Source of the DNA: Caldifarciminota bacterium
GTDB lineage: Bacteria; Hydrothermota; Hydrothermia; LBFQ01
Direction of reading: 5' to 3'
Length of the DNA: 54,517 nt
NCBI GenBank assembly: GCA_015492295.1
Contig: WGFI01000099.1
Location: 1 to 54,517, forward strand
The notes under the pieces are model-generated. The model was given only the letters and a program-made list of their open reading frames with translations. It did no database searches and was not told the DNA's origin. Shown here one piece after another: positions 32,504-40,495 of this stretch (positions are counted from its first letter, which is position 1; each line of letters begins with the position of its first letter). The position numbers and the translations under genes were made by a program.

Positions 32504-33092
32504 TCATTCTAACCCTTTTTATATCGTCTGTAAGTCCATTTAACAGTCCTTCAAGTACTCTAAAATCTCCGCTGAATTTGACATTCTCTCGTAATATACC
32601 GAGCCTTATATCGTTTAGAGCTTCCTGCAACTTTAATATGTTCCTTCTGTTTTCAAGCATCCACATCACGGTGAAAAACAGGGTTAATATGAATGTAGGC
32701 ATAAACATAAATATGTATGTTAAGTTTAAGTTGCGCCCGTGTCCTAAGATCATAGCATCAGTCTGGGAATTTAAAGAGGTCAAGATACTTTGTAAGTTTG
32801 CGACGTCTATTTTATCCCGATTCAGGATCATTCCCAAAGAGTCTAGCAATGTTATGATCTTCTCATTTTTTAATTCTTTCGCTATACTCTTGGCGGCATC
32901 CAACGATGACTTCATATAAACTTCCTGATTCATATAGGCGTACGCTATAGATTTGGAGATGTTGTTTCTGAGATCAAGGATCTTGATCTTAACATTTGCA
33001 TCCTCGCTTACTTTAATGGAATTAAAAATGAAAAGAATCGCAGAAGCTGACATTACCATCGTTGAAATCAATATACCTAATCCCCATTTCAT
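32478..33092 (-). CDS. Two-helix membrane protein, sensor-like
   Basis: A 204-residue protein of unknown function. Transmembrane segments at about 4-24 and 126-145 bracket a ~100-residue helical outer region, as in the sensor half of chemoreceptors and histidine kinases. A cytoplasmic helix follows (LKLQEALNDIRLGILREN...). No kinase, HAMP consensus or signalling domain is recognised. It is coupled to its neighbours by overlaps of 4 nt upstream and 26 nt downstream. Confidence 0.55.
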   Translation of the reverse strand: MKWGLGILISTMVMSASAILFIFNSIKVSEDANVKIKILDLRNNISKSIAYAYMNQEVYMKSSLDAAKSIAKELKNEKIITLLDSLGMILNRDKIDVANLQSILTSLNSQTDAMILGHGRNLNLTYIFMFMPTFILTLFFTVMWMLENRRNILKLQEALNDIRLGILRENVKFSGDFRVLEGLLNGLTDDIKRVRMNVQKILRS

Positions 33093-33985
33093 AGGATCTT
33101 TTCCAATTCCTCTTTTAGTTCTTGTATTTCCTCTAATCTTGGGTTTAAGGCAGATAATATATCACAGATTGATATGAGTGCCTTTAAAGTGGGATAAGGT
33201 GGCAGGTGTATGTTTATGCCTTTTTCCGTAGGTTCAACTAACCCAAGGATAGGATCCAATAAGGGTTCATTTTGGGAGAACTCTATCATCTTGTAGCGAA
33301 ATTTTGTGGGGAGAGAATCATGAGATCTCAACATTTTTGAGTATATCTTGTTGATCTTTCGTGCATATTCCCTTCCATAATACTCATAGTTTCTCTCCGA
33401 CATAGGTTCATCAACGGAAAAGGCCTTAATTTCGTATATACCTTGCTGGAATAATATCTCATTGATATTCATAGTCTTTCCTCTTGAAAATGCCCCAAAA
33501 ACCACCCCGGATATTAAAACGCAGGAAACTTGAATGGGGGAATATATGCGCAGTATCCCAGAAAATCCAATATCTTTAAGCTCCTCAAAGACCTTTTGAG
33601 GTTCAGGTGTCATAGAATCCATTATTCTTGAAGACTTGTGTATTAGGGAGATCACAATAATTATATCGCTGTTGTGAGGATAAAACTTGAAGTTATACGC
33701 CTTCACTTTGGCAGAGGATGAAATCCTTCTTATAAACTCCTCATATCCGTATGAATATATATTGTCTTCGGATATACTTAGACCTTCAAGCATAACGCCA
33801 GAATCATAAAAACTAATGAACATTTCATTTAAACGAGAGAAGACCAATATCCCGGAGAGTGAATTATCCTTTATATCTCCCACCACATTTCTTAAATCAT
33901 TCCATTTTCCCTCACCTTCATAAAGGGGATCGTTGTAAAAGTCTTCAAGAATTTCTAAGATGTTTAAAGTCTTCAAGTATGCCAT
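33089..33985 (-). CDS. DUF4388/PATAN-like protein
   Basis: A 298-residue soluble protein with two copies of a pattern like that of DUF4388 (PATAN) domains: LSGILVFSRLNEMFISFYDSG near residue 42, and FSGILRIYSPIQVSCVLISG near residue 138, each ending in a Gly turn and a hydrophobic strand. PATAN proteins are often found with response regulators and GTPase signalling in myxobacteria and cyanobacteria. The call rests on pattern, not alignment. A C-terminal coiled-coil (LEEIQELKEELEKIL) may mediate assembly. Confidence 0.4.
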   Translation of the reverse strand: MAYLKTLNILEILEDFYNDPLYEGEGKWNDLRNVVGDIKDNSLSGILVFSRLNEMFISFYDSGVMLEGLSISEDNIYSYGYEEFIRRISSSAKVKAYNFKFYPHNSDIIIVISLIHKSSRIMDSMTPEPQKVFEELKDIGFSGILRIYSPIQVSCVLISGVVFGAFSRGKTMNINEILFQQGIYEIKAFSVDEPMSERNYEYYGREYARKINKIYSKMLRSHDSLPTKFRYKMIEFSQNEPLLDPILGLVEPTEKGINIHLPPYPTLKALISICDILSALNPRLEEIQELKEELEKIL

Positions 33986-34322
33986 CTTTAACCGTATATG
34001 GATCCAATGTCCTTAAAAACGCGAATTCAAGTATCTCACCTTTATAAATGTGTTTTGCCAATTCATCGGGAGGATTTACTAAGCAATCCAGCAACTTCTC
34101 CTTTAAATTTTCCGCGGCATCGATGAGTACTATAAGATCCTTTTGGAACTTTCTCCTTATTATGAAAACTCCCGGTTCCTCAGGAACAAATTTCAATATG
34201 CTAAACTCATCAAAATCATACACATCATGCCAATCTGGCCACATCTTGATATTATAAACCCGAAAGAATTGTTCCACCTTGTAAAAATCTCTCACCTTTA
34301 AAATATCGTTTATGGATGTCAT
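33945..34322 (-). CDS. GIY-YIG-like protein with a degenerate active site
   Basis: A 125-residue protein. The block VPEEPGVFIIRR, then LIVLIDAAENLKEKL resembles GIY-YIG nuclease folds (GVYxI ... YIGxAxNLxxRL), but the two tyrosine motifs read GVF and LID. Nuclease activity is therefore unlikely. The ATG at 34322 overlaps, head to head, the start of the divergent NlpC/P60 gene; a weak AAGAAT lies 7 nt upstream. It overlaps the next gene in its operon by 41 nt. Confidence 0.45.
   Translation of the reverse strand: MTSINDILKVRDFYKVEQFFRVYNIKMWPDWHDVYDFDEFSILKFVPEEPGVFIIRRKFQKDLIVLIDAAENLKEKLLDCLVNPPDELAKHIYKGEILEFAFLRTLDPYTVKDGILEDFKHLRNS
34299..34304 (+). promoter_or_regulatory. -10 box TAAAAT for the NlpC/P60 gene
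   Basis: TAAAAT lies 7 nt before the ATG at 34312 and inside the 5' end of the antisense gene at 33945-34322. Confidence 0.5.
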
Positions 34323-34719
34323 AGTGGGGATTCTTTCCGTATCAATGAATTACTTGGGGGTACCTTATAAGTACGGTGGTATGGATAGTACGGGTATGGA
34401 TTGCAGCGGTTTTGTAAAGACGGTTTTGGGACACTTTGGAATAAACGCCCCGAGAAGGGCGAGGGATTATGTTAATTTTGGGAAACCCGTACCCCTTGAC
34501 AGTATAATGCCGGGCGATATATTGCTCTTCAAGTACAAACATCCTTATGTTGATCATGTCGGGATATATATCGGCGATGGGAAGATGATACACTCCGCTT
34601 CCAGAAGGGGGGTAGTGATTGACGATTTAAAATACAGAAGAAAAAATCTCGTTGGTGCTCGCAGAATAAACTTTCCATTTAGATTCTTACCTGTGTTTGA
34701 TAGCGTAGGTGAAATATGA
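34312..34719 (+). CDS. NlpC/P60 cysteine peptidase
   Basis: A 135-residue single-domain NlpC/P60 peptidase that cuts the gamma-D-Glu-diamino-acid bond of peptidoglycan stems. YLGVPYKYGG, MDCSGFV (nucleophile Cys near residue 29), MPGDILLF and HVGIYIGDGKMIHS (catalytic His) are present. No signal peptide is seen from this start, so either export is by another route, the start is elsewhere, or it acts in recycling. The ATG is 11 bp inside the divergent gene. It overlaps the next gene by ATGA. Confidence 0.85.
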   Translation: MDVIVGILSVSMNYLGVPYKYGGMDSTGMDCSGFVKTVLGHFGINAPRRARDYVNFGKPVPLDSIMPGDILLFKYKHPYVDHVGIYIGDGKMIHSASRRGVVIDDLKYRRKNLVGARRINFPFRFLPVFDSVGEI

Positions 34720-34973
34720 GGTACGAACTCGATTCATGCTGCTACCCCAAGAGTTCCTGTTGCATAAAATACGGCAGGGTTAATGGTAGGCAGAGTTATA
34801 AATGCAAAAGAACCGGTAGGAGATTCATATGGGGAGGCAAGTGGTATAAATACTCCGATGTTCTTCGGAGAAAGGCGAAAGAGATGTATATTCATGGTAT
34901 GAGCATAAGGGAGATTTCACGCGAACTCGCTATTCCATACTCAACAGTTAGAAGATGGATACGCAACCTGTAA
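34716..34973 (+). CDS. InsA/IS1-like zinc-ribbon HTH protein, probably domesticated
   Basis: An 85-residue protein with the layout of the DNA-binding N-terminal part of IS1-type transposases: a zinc-ribbon-like start (CCIKYGRVNGRQSYKCKRTGRRF) and an HTH (MSIREISRELAIPYSTVRRWI). The second CxxC of the ribbon reads CKRT, so it is degenerate. No catalytic transposase part follows. The 4-nt overlap with the NlpC gene suggests a fixed host gene. It may be a regulator; the target is unknown. Confidence 0.6.
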   Translation: MRYELDSCCYPKSSCCIKYGRVNGRQSYKCKRTGRRFIWGGKWYKYSDVLRRKAKEMYIHGMSIREISRELAIPYSTVRRWIRNL

Positions 34974-34992
34974 GTTTGCAAATTTTCAACCT

Positions 34993-34998
34993 TATAAT
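34993..34998 (+). promoter_or_regulatory. -10 box TATAAT for the STAS gene
   Basis: TATAAT lies 7 nt before the ATG at 35006. It places the start there rather than at the upstream in-frame ATG at 34955. Confidence 0.6.
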
Positions 34999-35005
34999 AC
35001 CTACT

Positions 35006-35377
35006 ATGAAAGATTTCCTATCGCAGGTGAGATACAGAAAATCGGGAGAATATTGCGTTGTAAGGTTCATTGGAAGTTTGGATACCGCTTATAGGGAGCC
35101 CCTGATCATGTTCTTCGCCGACAGGTTAAAGGAAGGTTCCAGATACTTTATCATTGATCTGGCCAAGACGGATTACATGTCTTCAACGATATGGGGGGCA
35201 CTTATAACGGTGGCGAAAAGGGTGAGAGAAGGTGGAGGAGATATTTACCTGTGCGGAATACATGGGCAGGTAGGTACAGTTTTCAAAATACTCCAACTCA
35301 ATAGGATCATAAAGACTTATCCTGATGTATATAAGGCTGTTGAAGATTTGGGAATCGTTGGATTGGATATAGAATAA
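35006..35377 (+). CDS. STAS-domain anti-sigma factor antagonist
   Basis: A 123-residue single STAS domain. YCVVRFIGSLDTAYREPL, then YFIIDLAKTDYMSSTIWGAL gives the family core with Ser/Thr at the usual phosphorylation site, and GGDIYLCGIHGQVGTVFKILQL follows. Such proteins bind an anti-sigma kinase when unphosphorylated. No anti-sigma factor is adjacent; the PP2C protein at 5259 is a possible phosphatase, but that is speculation. Confidence 0.85.
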   Translation: MKDFLSQVRYRKSGEYCVVRFIGSLDTAYREPLIMFFADRLKEGSRYFIIDLAKTDYMSSTIWGALITVAKRVREGGGDIYLCGIHGQVGTVFKILQLNRIIKTYPDVYKAVEDLGIVGLDIE

Positions 35378-35380
35378 ATC

Positions 35381-36970
35381 ATGTTTGAGATCAACTATGT
35401 TCTATATAGGATATTTGAGGTCATAGGTGATATTGAGGAGATAAAGGGTGAAAATCGTTTTAAAGTTGAGGCGTATCGTAGGGCGGCAAAGAGGATAATA
35501 TCTTTCCCCGAAGATATAAAGTCGCTTTACGATGCCGAAGGTTTAAGAGGTTTAAAGGAGAAGCTCAAAGTGGGTGATGCGATAGCGGGAAAGATAGTGG
35601 AATATCTGCAAAGTGGAAGAATACATAAATATGAAGAATTAACCTCTGAGGTTCCCATAACTCTGATTGATCTCTTAAAAATCAGGGGTATAGGTCCAGC
35701 CACCGTAAGGGATCTGTGGAAAAAGGGTATAACCTCCTTGGAAGATTTGGAGAGATTTCTGAATAAAGAAGAGGCGAGAAAAATGTTCAAGGATCCCGAA
35801 AAAATATATGAAAATCTGAAATTTTACAAGTCTCAGAAGGATTTACTCTTGATCAGTGAAGCCGTTCCTCTGGTTAAATCATTCACCTATGAGTACAGAT
35901 CCGCCATAGCAACCGGTGCGTTCCGCAGGGGGGAGCCCTTGATAGACATCCTTGAGTTCGCGATTATGGAAGATGACGCGTTCAAATTGGCTGCATCCGG
36001 TAGGTTTGAAAACGGTTATTGGTTGTGGGGAGGCGAAAGGATACCCGTAAGGATACATATATACGATGAGGATAATTTGGGGGAGGTCTTGGTTTATTCA
36101 ACCGGTCCCGACGAGCATATACGAGCATTGATGAATCTCGGAGAGATAAAGGGTGCGAGCGAGGAGGAGGTTTATGAGAGGCTCGGTCTAAAATACATAC
36201 ATCCTTTTCAGAGGAACGATGGGAGGGAGGTTGAACTTGCACAGGATGGAAATCTTCCCAAACCGATCTTGCCCGAAAATGTAATGGGCGATTTCCATGT
36301 GCATACGACATTCTCCGACGGTTCCATGAGCGTTGAGGAGGCCATATTAAACGCGATAAATAGAGGATATACGGCCGTCGCTTTGGCTGATCATTCTCCA
36401 TCATCAGGATACGCAGGTGGATTGAATGAGGAGAGGTTGAAGGAGAAGTATCTTGAAATATTAAGATTAAGGGACAAGTATCCTTATATAAGGATACTTT
36501 TTGCTACGGAGGTTGATATAAAATCCGATGGGAGTTTGGACTATCCGGATGATATACTTGAAAAGTTTGACCTTGTAATAGCTTCCGTGCATAACTGGAA
36601 GGATGATGAGGATGTAACGGACAGATTGTTGGCTGCTATAAGGAACCCTTATGTGCATATAATAGCTCATCCACGAGGAAGGATATTGAAAAAGAGGCCT
36701 TCCTATAATGTTGATATTGATACCGTTCTTGAAAAAGCCAAGAAATACGGTAAAGTATTGGAAATAAACGCCAATCCAAAGAGGGTGGATCTTGATGCCT
36801 ATGTCATTATGGACTACGATGGACTCGTGTGCATAAATACGGATGCGCATAGGGAATGGGATATGGATTTTATGTTCATAGGGTGCGCGCAAGCGAGTAG
36901 AGCGAGGATTCCCGGCAATAGGGTTATAAACTGCGAGGAATCGGATTTCATAAAAAATCTTCACCTTTAA
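35381..36970 (+). CDS. polX: PolX-like protein: inactive polymerase domain with intact PHP nuclease
   Basis: A 529-residue member of the bacterial PolX family. An N-terminal HhH part (RVEAYRRAA-like block; IRGIGPATVRDLW) is present. In the palm, the usual GSxRRG...GDxD block reads GAFRRGEPLIDIL (179-191), missing one catalytic Asp, and the third Asp position reads PVRIHI in place of xVDLR. The PHP domain is intact: HVHTTFSDG (306-314), ADHS, EVDI, SVHNW, AHPRG and TDAHR. I expect a 3'-5' exonuclease or AP-endonuclease-like protein without polymerase activity. Its TAA stop starts the next gene's TAAAAT box. Confidence 0.85.
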   Translation: MFEINYVLYRIFEVIGDIEEIKGENRFKVEAYRRAAKRIISFPEDIKSLYDAEGLRGLKEKLKVGDAIAGKIVEYLQSGRIHKYEELTSEVPITLIDLLKIRGIGPATVRDLWKKGITSLEDLERFLNKEEARKMFKDPEKIYENLKFYKSQKDLLLISEAVPLVKSFTYEYRSAIATGAFRRGEPLIDILEFAIMEDDAFKLAASGRFENGYWLWGGERIPVRIHIYDEDNLGEVLVYSTGPDEHIRALMNLGEIKGASEEEVYERLGLKYIHPFQRNDGREVELAQDGNLPKPILPENVMGDFHVHTTFSDGSMSVEEAILNAINRGYTAVALADHSPSSGYAGGLNEERLKEKYLEILRLRDKYPYIRILFATEVDIKSDGSLDYPDDILEKFDLVIASVHNWKDDEDVTDRLLAAIRNPYVHIIAHPRGRILKKRPSYNVDIDTVLEKAKKYGKVLEINANPKRVDLDAYVIMDYDGLVCINTDAHREWDMDFMFIGCAQASRARIPGNRVINCEESDFIKNLHL

Positions 36971-36973
36971 AAT
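36968..36973 (+). promoter_or_regulatory. TAAAAT box made from the polX stop codon
   Basis: The TAA stop (36968-36970) plus AAT gives TAAAAT, 9 nt before the ATG at 36983. Confidence 0.5.
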
Positions 36974-36982
36974 CCCTTATTT

Positions 36983-38554
36983 ATGGATGACTTCATCCTA
37001 GAAATATCGGATATTGTAGGAAGGTATATCAATGCGAAACCGATCATCTTGTCGGAGAATAAGCTTGAAATCGGAGAGTTCATCATCATCAAGCACGATG
37101 AGCAGATTAAAATAACGAGTTCGACATTCGCGGATGTTCTTCCCGAAATAATTCACTCAAAAATCTGGAAATTGAGATTCTTCTCGGAGGACCTGTCGTC
37201 CGTCCCATACAAACCTTTACTCAGGGAATTACCACGGAACGAAATTGAAAATCTTTTCAGGGTTATGTTGAGTAAGGATTACGAGATAAGATTCGTAAAA
37301 GAGAAATATACCGTCAAAGATCTGGAGGATCTAATATCAAAGATACATTCACCTGCCATAGATCCCTCGTCGTACTCATATATGGAAGTCGCTTATAATG
37401 GAGATGAGTTCCCCTACGATTTCCTGAGGTTTATAAAGGTTATGAAGGACAGGTATGTTATGAGCTATCCAAGACGCAAGGAGAGGTTAAACCAGCTGTT
37501 GGAGTTTTTTGATGTAAAGGTTTATAATGCCGTAGGAGTTGAATGGTGCGAAATTTATACGGATTTTGGAAGAATTGTGATAAGCAGGGAGGTTGGCAGG
37601 GAGGATTACGGCGTATTTATGGAAGACGATTTTACAAGTTCGGGCACGCGATTCAGAAGGGATAAGTCGTTTGGTAATGCACCTTTTATCAACGGTAGTT
37701 TCCCCGATAGTTCAGGGGAATTGATATTCTTAGGGTATGATAATCAAAGGGAGCTGATAAAGGAGAAGCTTGAACAGATGGGGAAAGATACGGTTTTTAT
37801 CAAATTTGAAAGTTTAACGGAGAAGGAAGAGAAGATCATAAAATTGCTTAACAAATACGGCAGCATCCTGCTCGTGGGACCTCCTGGGACGGGAAAAACA
37901 TACACAGCAAGGAGGGTGGCGAATTTCATCGCTGGCAGAGAAGGGAAGAACTGGATACTCATCCAATCTTCTCAATCGTTTGAATATGAGAATTTTGTTG
38001 AGGGATTGAAACCCGTTGAAAGCTCGGGGGTGATAAACTTCAAGGTTGTAGAGGGACCGTTTCTAAAACTGCTTAACAGAGCATTATCAAATCCCAAGGA
38101 GAAGTTCGTAGTTATAATAGATGAGATAAACAGGGGAAATGTGGCGGCATTGTTGGGAGAAATACTCTACGCAATTGAATATAGGGATAGCCCCGTTATA
38201 AGACCCTATTCCTCCAAGTTCATGATCATACCCAGAAATCTTTACATAATAGCCACTATGAATGAAAGGGATAGTAATGTTATAAAGGTGGATCAGGCTG
38301 TATTGAGGAGATTTCCGGTTGTATTCTTTGAGCCTTCGGAGGAGGAATTGAGAAATTACTTGGAATCCAAAGGTTGGCATGAGGAGGATATAGAGGAGGT
38401 TGTGAGTCTCTTCAAGAAAATAAACTCATTGACGAATAATTCCTTAGGTCATACCTACTTTTATTCTGAGAATTTGGAGGATTTTAAAGAGAGATTTGAA
38501 CACTTCATAAAACCTCTCCTAAAAATACACTTCGGCATAACAGAACTGAAATAA
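36983..38554 (+). CDS. Solitary McrB-like AAA+ ATPase
   Basis: A 523-residue protein. The N-terminal ~280 residues match no domain I know. The C-terminal part is an McrB-type AAA+ (AAA_5) motor: Walker A GPPGTGKT at 299-306, the family block SFEYENFVEGLKP, Walker B VVIIDEINRGN, LYIIATMNERDSNVIKVD, then AVLRRF (sensor 2 region). The McrB motif MNTADRS is altered to MNERDSN. No McrC nuclease gene is next to it. It could be a remnant, a stand-alone remodeller, or part of a defence system with a distant partner. It has its own leaderless-type promoter. Confidence 0.8.
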   Translation: MDDFILEISDIVGRYINAKPIILSENKLEIGEFIIIKHDEQIKITSSTFADVLPEIIHSKIWKLRFFSEDLSSVPYKPLLRELPRNEIENLFRVMLSKDYEIRFVKEKYTVKDLEDLISKIHSPAIDPSSYSYMEVAYNGDEFPYDFLRFIKVMKDRYVMSYPRRKERLNQLLEFFDVKVYNAVGVEWCEIYTDFGRIVISREVGREDYGVFMEDDFTSSGTRFRRDKSFGNAPFINGSFPDSSGELIFLGYDNQRELIKEKLEQMGKDTVFIKFESLTEKEEKIIKLLNKYGSILLVGPPGTGKTYTARRVANFIAGREGKNWILIQSSQSFEYENFVEGLKPVESSGVINFKVVEGPFLKLLNRALSNPKEKFVVIIDEINRGNVAALLGEILYAIEYRDSPVIRPYSSKFMIIPRNLYIIATMNERDSNVIKVDQAVLRRFPVVFFEPSEEELRNYLESKGWHEEDIEEVVSLFKKINSLTNNSLGHTYFYSENLEDFKERFEHFIKPLLKIHFGITELK

Positions 38555-38569
38555 TTTTTCAGGCTTAGA

Positions 38570-40495
38570 ATGTTTATCTTGCTGGGCTGGTATTTATGGA
38601 CCAATACGGAAAATCTTTTGGATGTTTGTAGTAGGAATGATACTTTCTATTTGGCGACTTCGGGAGGATTACTCGTGGTCTATAACGATAGCGTAATAAG
38701 AAAATACACAAAACTTGATGGGATAAATACCGCTGAGGTGCTTTCCGTATCGTGTGAAAACGGTTTATGGATTTTGAGTGGAAGGGGTTTGCAATACTTT
38801 GAAGATGGTAGGTTTAAGACATTGGATCTCATATCCTTTAACGATCCTGATGAGGTGCTTAGCGCTAAGAAAATAGGGGTAAAGGGTCAGTATATGTTCA
38901 TACTCGGTAAAACTCGGGTACTCGCTTACCGCATTACCGATTCAACGGAGGTGCCCTTTTATGTGGGATTTAACAAGCCGAAATATATTGAAATATTCGG
39001 AGATACGTTGGTTGTAGGGGATACACTCGGCCTGTATAAGGTATTCTATTCAAGCTTCTCATCCTCCTCCTGGGATACGGTATTCTTGGGTCGTCCTGTA
39101 TTTTCAGCGGCAAGGCATCCCTATATGGGTTGGTTGATGGGTACGGATACGGGAATTCTGGATACAAATGGAAGCATAATGTACCTTGCCGGTAGAAAGA
39201 TAAACTTTATAAGTCTTAGAGGGGATACGATCTGGGTTTCAACGGATACATTCGTTTATAGGATAGATCCATCGTCCTCTCCCGTGGCCGTTAAAGGGGG
39301 TTATGCGCTATATCTATCAAAGGACTTCGTCGGTTTTGGAAAGCTCAACGCATCGTTTTATATGTTTGGGGGAGGAATATATAGGATTCCGGATTTCAAA
39401 AAGTTGAAAACCCGTGGGATTCCCTATACCACCATAACCGGTATGCTTCTACTCGGCGACAGTCTTATAGCATGCGGGAGAGGTGGAGTTAATGCATGTG
39501 CCGTGTGGCCATCGGGTGATACATTCGGATTTGGACTCGTCAATGTTGTGAAGTACTACGATGGTAAGATTTATTTGGGTTTAAACGGTGGAGGTTTGGT
39601 TATACTTTCTCCCGACTTTTCCGACACCGTAAAGATTGAACCTTCGGAGATCGGAGGGTTCGGTTATGTGTTTGACATAACTCGCATGAACGGGAATATA
39701 TACTTCGTATCCTGGGAACCTTTGGGAAATGCAAAGGTTTTTAAAGTAGTAGATACGGTTGCAGAAGAAACGGGATTTATAGATTACGCTACGGATATAT
39801 TGTACTCTGCGGGTGATAAGTTTGTGCTCTGCGGGCAGGGTGCTTGCAAGGTACTATATTCGGACTTCAAACCTTATGGAAGCATAAGCGCTGACGCGAA
39901 TGTTGTATATCATTATGGGGATACACTGTTCATAGGTACCAGCGATGGTCTTGAAGTGTATTCTTTGAGTACCCTCGGATTCATAACCAAGGTTCTTGAA
40001 GGTAGTTCAATAACGGGTATTTGGAGGGGGTTGGATGGAAAGCTATGGGTATCTGGAAGCGATGGACTGGTGGTATTGGATAAGGACTTCAACGTAATCG
40101 GAACCTACACACCCGAAAATTCACCTCTGCCGGGATATTCAATTTCTCCCAGCGTTCTCTATCCCCTTAGATTTACCCTTCTCGGTGATGCTCCGAGTGG
40201 AAGGATATATATTGCGACGGATAAAGGTATAGGGATATTGCAGGATACGAGTGTATCATCAGGTTGGTGGAAGAGTTTAAAGGTGTATCCGAATCCTGCT
40301 AAGAGGAATGCCATAGTTAAGGTACTAAACTGCCCCGAGGGTGCAAATTTAAAGGTTTTTACACTTTCGGGAATCTTACAAAGAGAGGTTAAGGGTTGCT
40401 CCTTTAAGAACGACCTACCCGCTGGACTTTACATAATACATATTGAATACTCTGGAAAACGAGCGCTTCTGAAAGTCGTCTTGCTTGATAGATGA
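38570..40495 (+). CDS. Secreted beta-propeller protein with a T9SS-type sorting domain
   Basis: A 641-residue protein made of repeated four-strand blades (for example SGGLLVVYNDSVIRKYTKLDG, STDTFVYRID, GTSDGLEVYSL) like those of two-component-regulator propellers. The last ~75 residues form an Ig-like sorting domain: LKVYPNPAKRNA, LKVFTLSGIL, LPAGLYIIHI. A convincing signal peptide is not visible. TAGAAT (38566-38571) overlaps the ATG, so a TTG at 38579 may be the true start on a leaderless mRNA. The function is unknown; it ought to be at the cell surface. Confidence 0.7.
   Translation: MFILLGWYLWTNTENLLDVCSRNDTFYLATSGGLLVVYNDSVIRKYTKLDGINTAEVLSVSCENGLWILSGRGLQYFEDGRFKTLDLISFNDPDEVLSAKKIGVKGQYMFILGKTRVLAYRITDSTEVPFYVGFNKPKYIEIFGDTLVVGDTLGLYKVFYSSFSSSSWDTVFLGRPVFSAARHPYMGWLMGTDTGILDTNGSIMYLAGRKINFISLRGDTIWVSTDTFVYRIDPSSSPVAVKGGYALYLSKDFVGFGKLNASFYMFGGGIYRIPDFKKLKTRGIPYTTITGMLLLGDSLIACGRGGVNACAVWPSGDTFGFGLVNVVKYYDGKIYLGLNGGGLVILSPDFSDTVKIEPSEIGGFGYVFDITRMNGNIYFVSWEPLGNAKVFKVVDTVAEETGFIDYATDILYSAGDKFVLCGQGACKVLYSDFKPYGSISADANVVYHYGDTLFIGTSDGLEVYSLSTLGFITKVLEGSSITGIWRGLDGKLWVSGSDGLVVLDKDFNVIGTYTPENSPLPGYSISPSVLYPLRFTLLGDAPSGRIYIATDKGIGILQDTSVSSGWWKSLKVYPNPAKRNAIVKVLNCPEGANLKVFTLSGILQREVKGCSFKNDLPAGLYIIHIEYSGKRALLKVVLLDR

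Noticed and set aside
34955..35005. Longer STAS frame from an ATG at 34955
   Set aside because: It runs back through the stop region of the previous gene; TATAAT at 34993-34998 is 7 nt before the better ATG at 35006, which starts the STAS fold.
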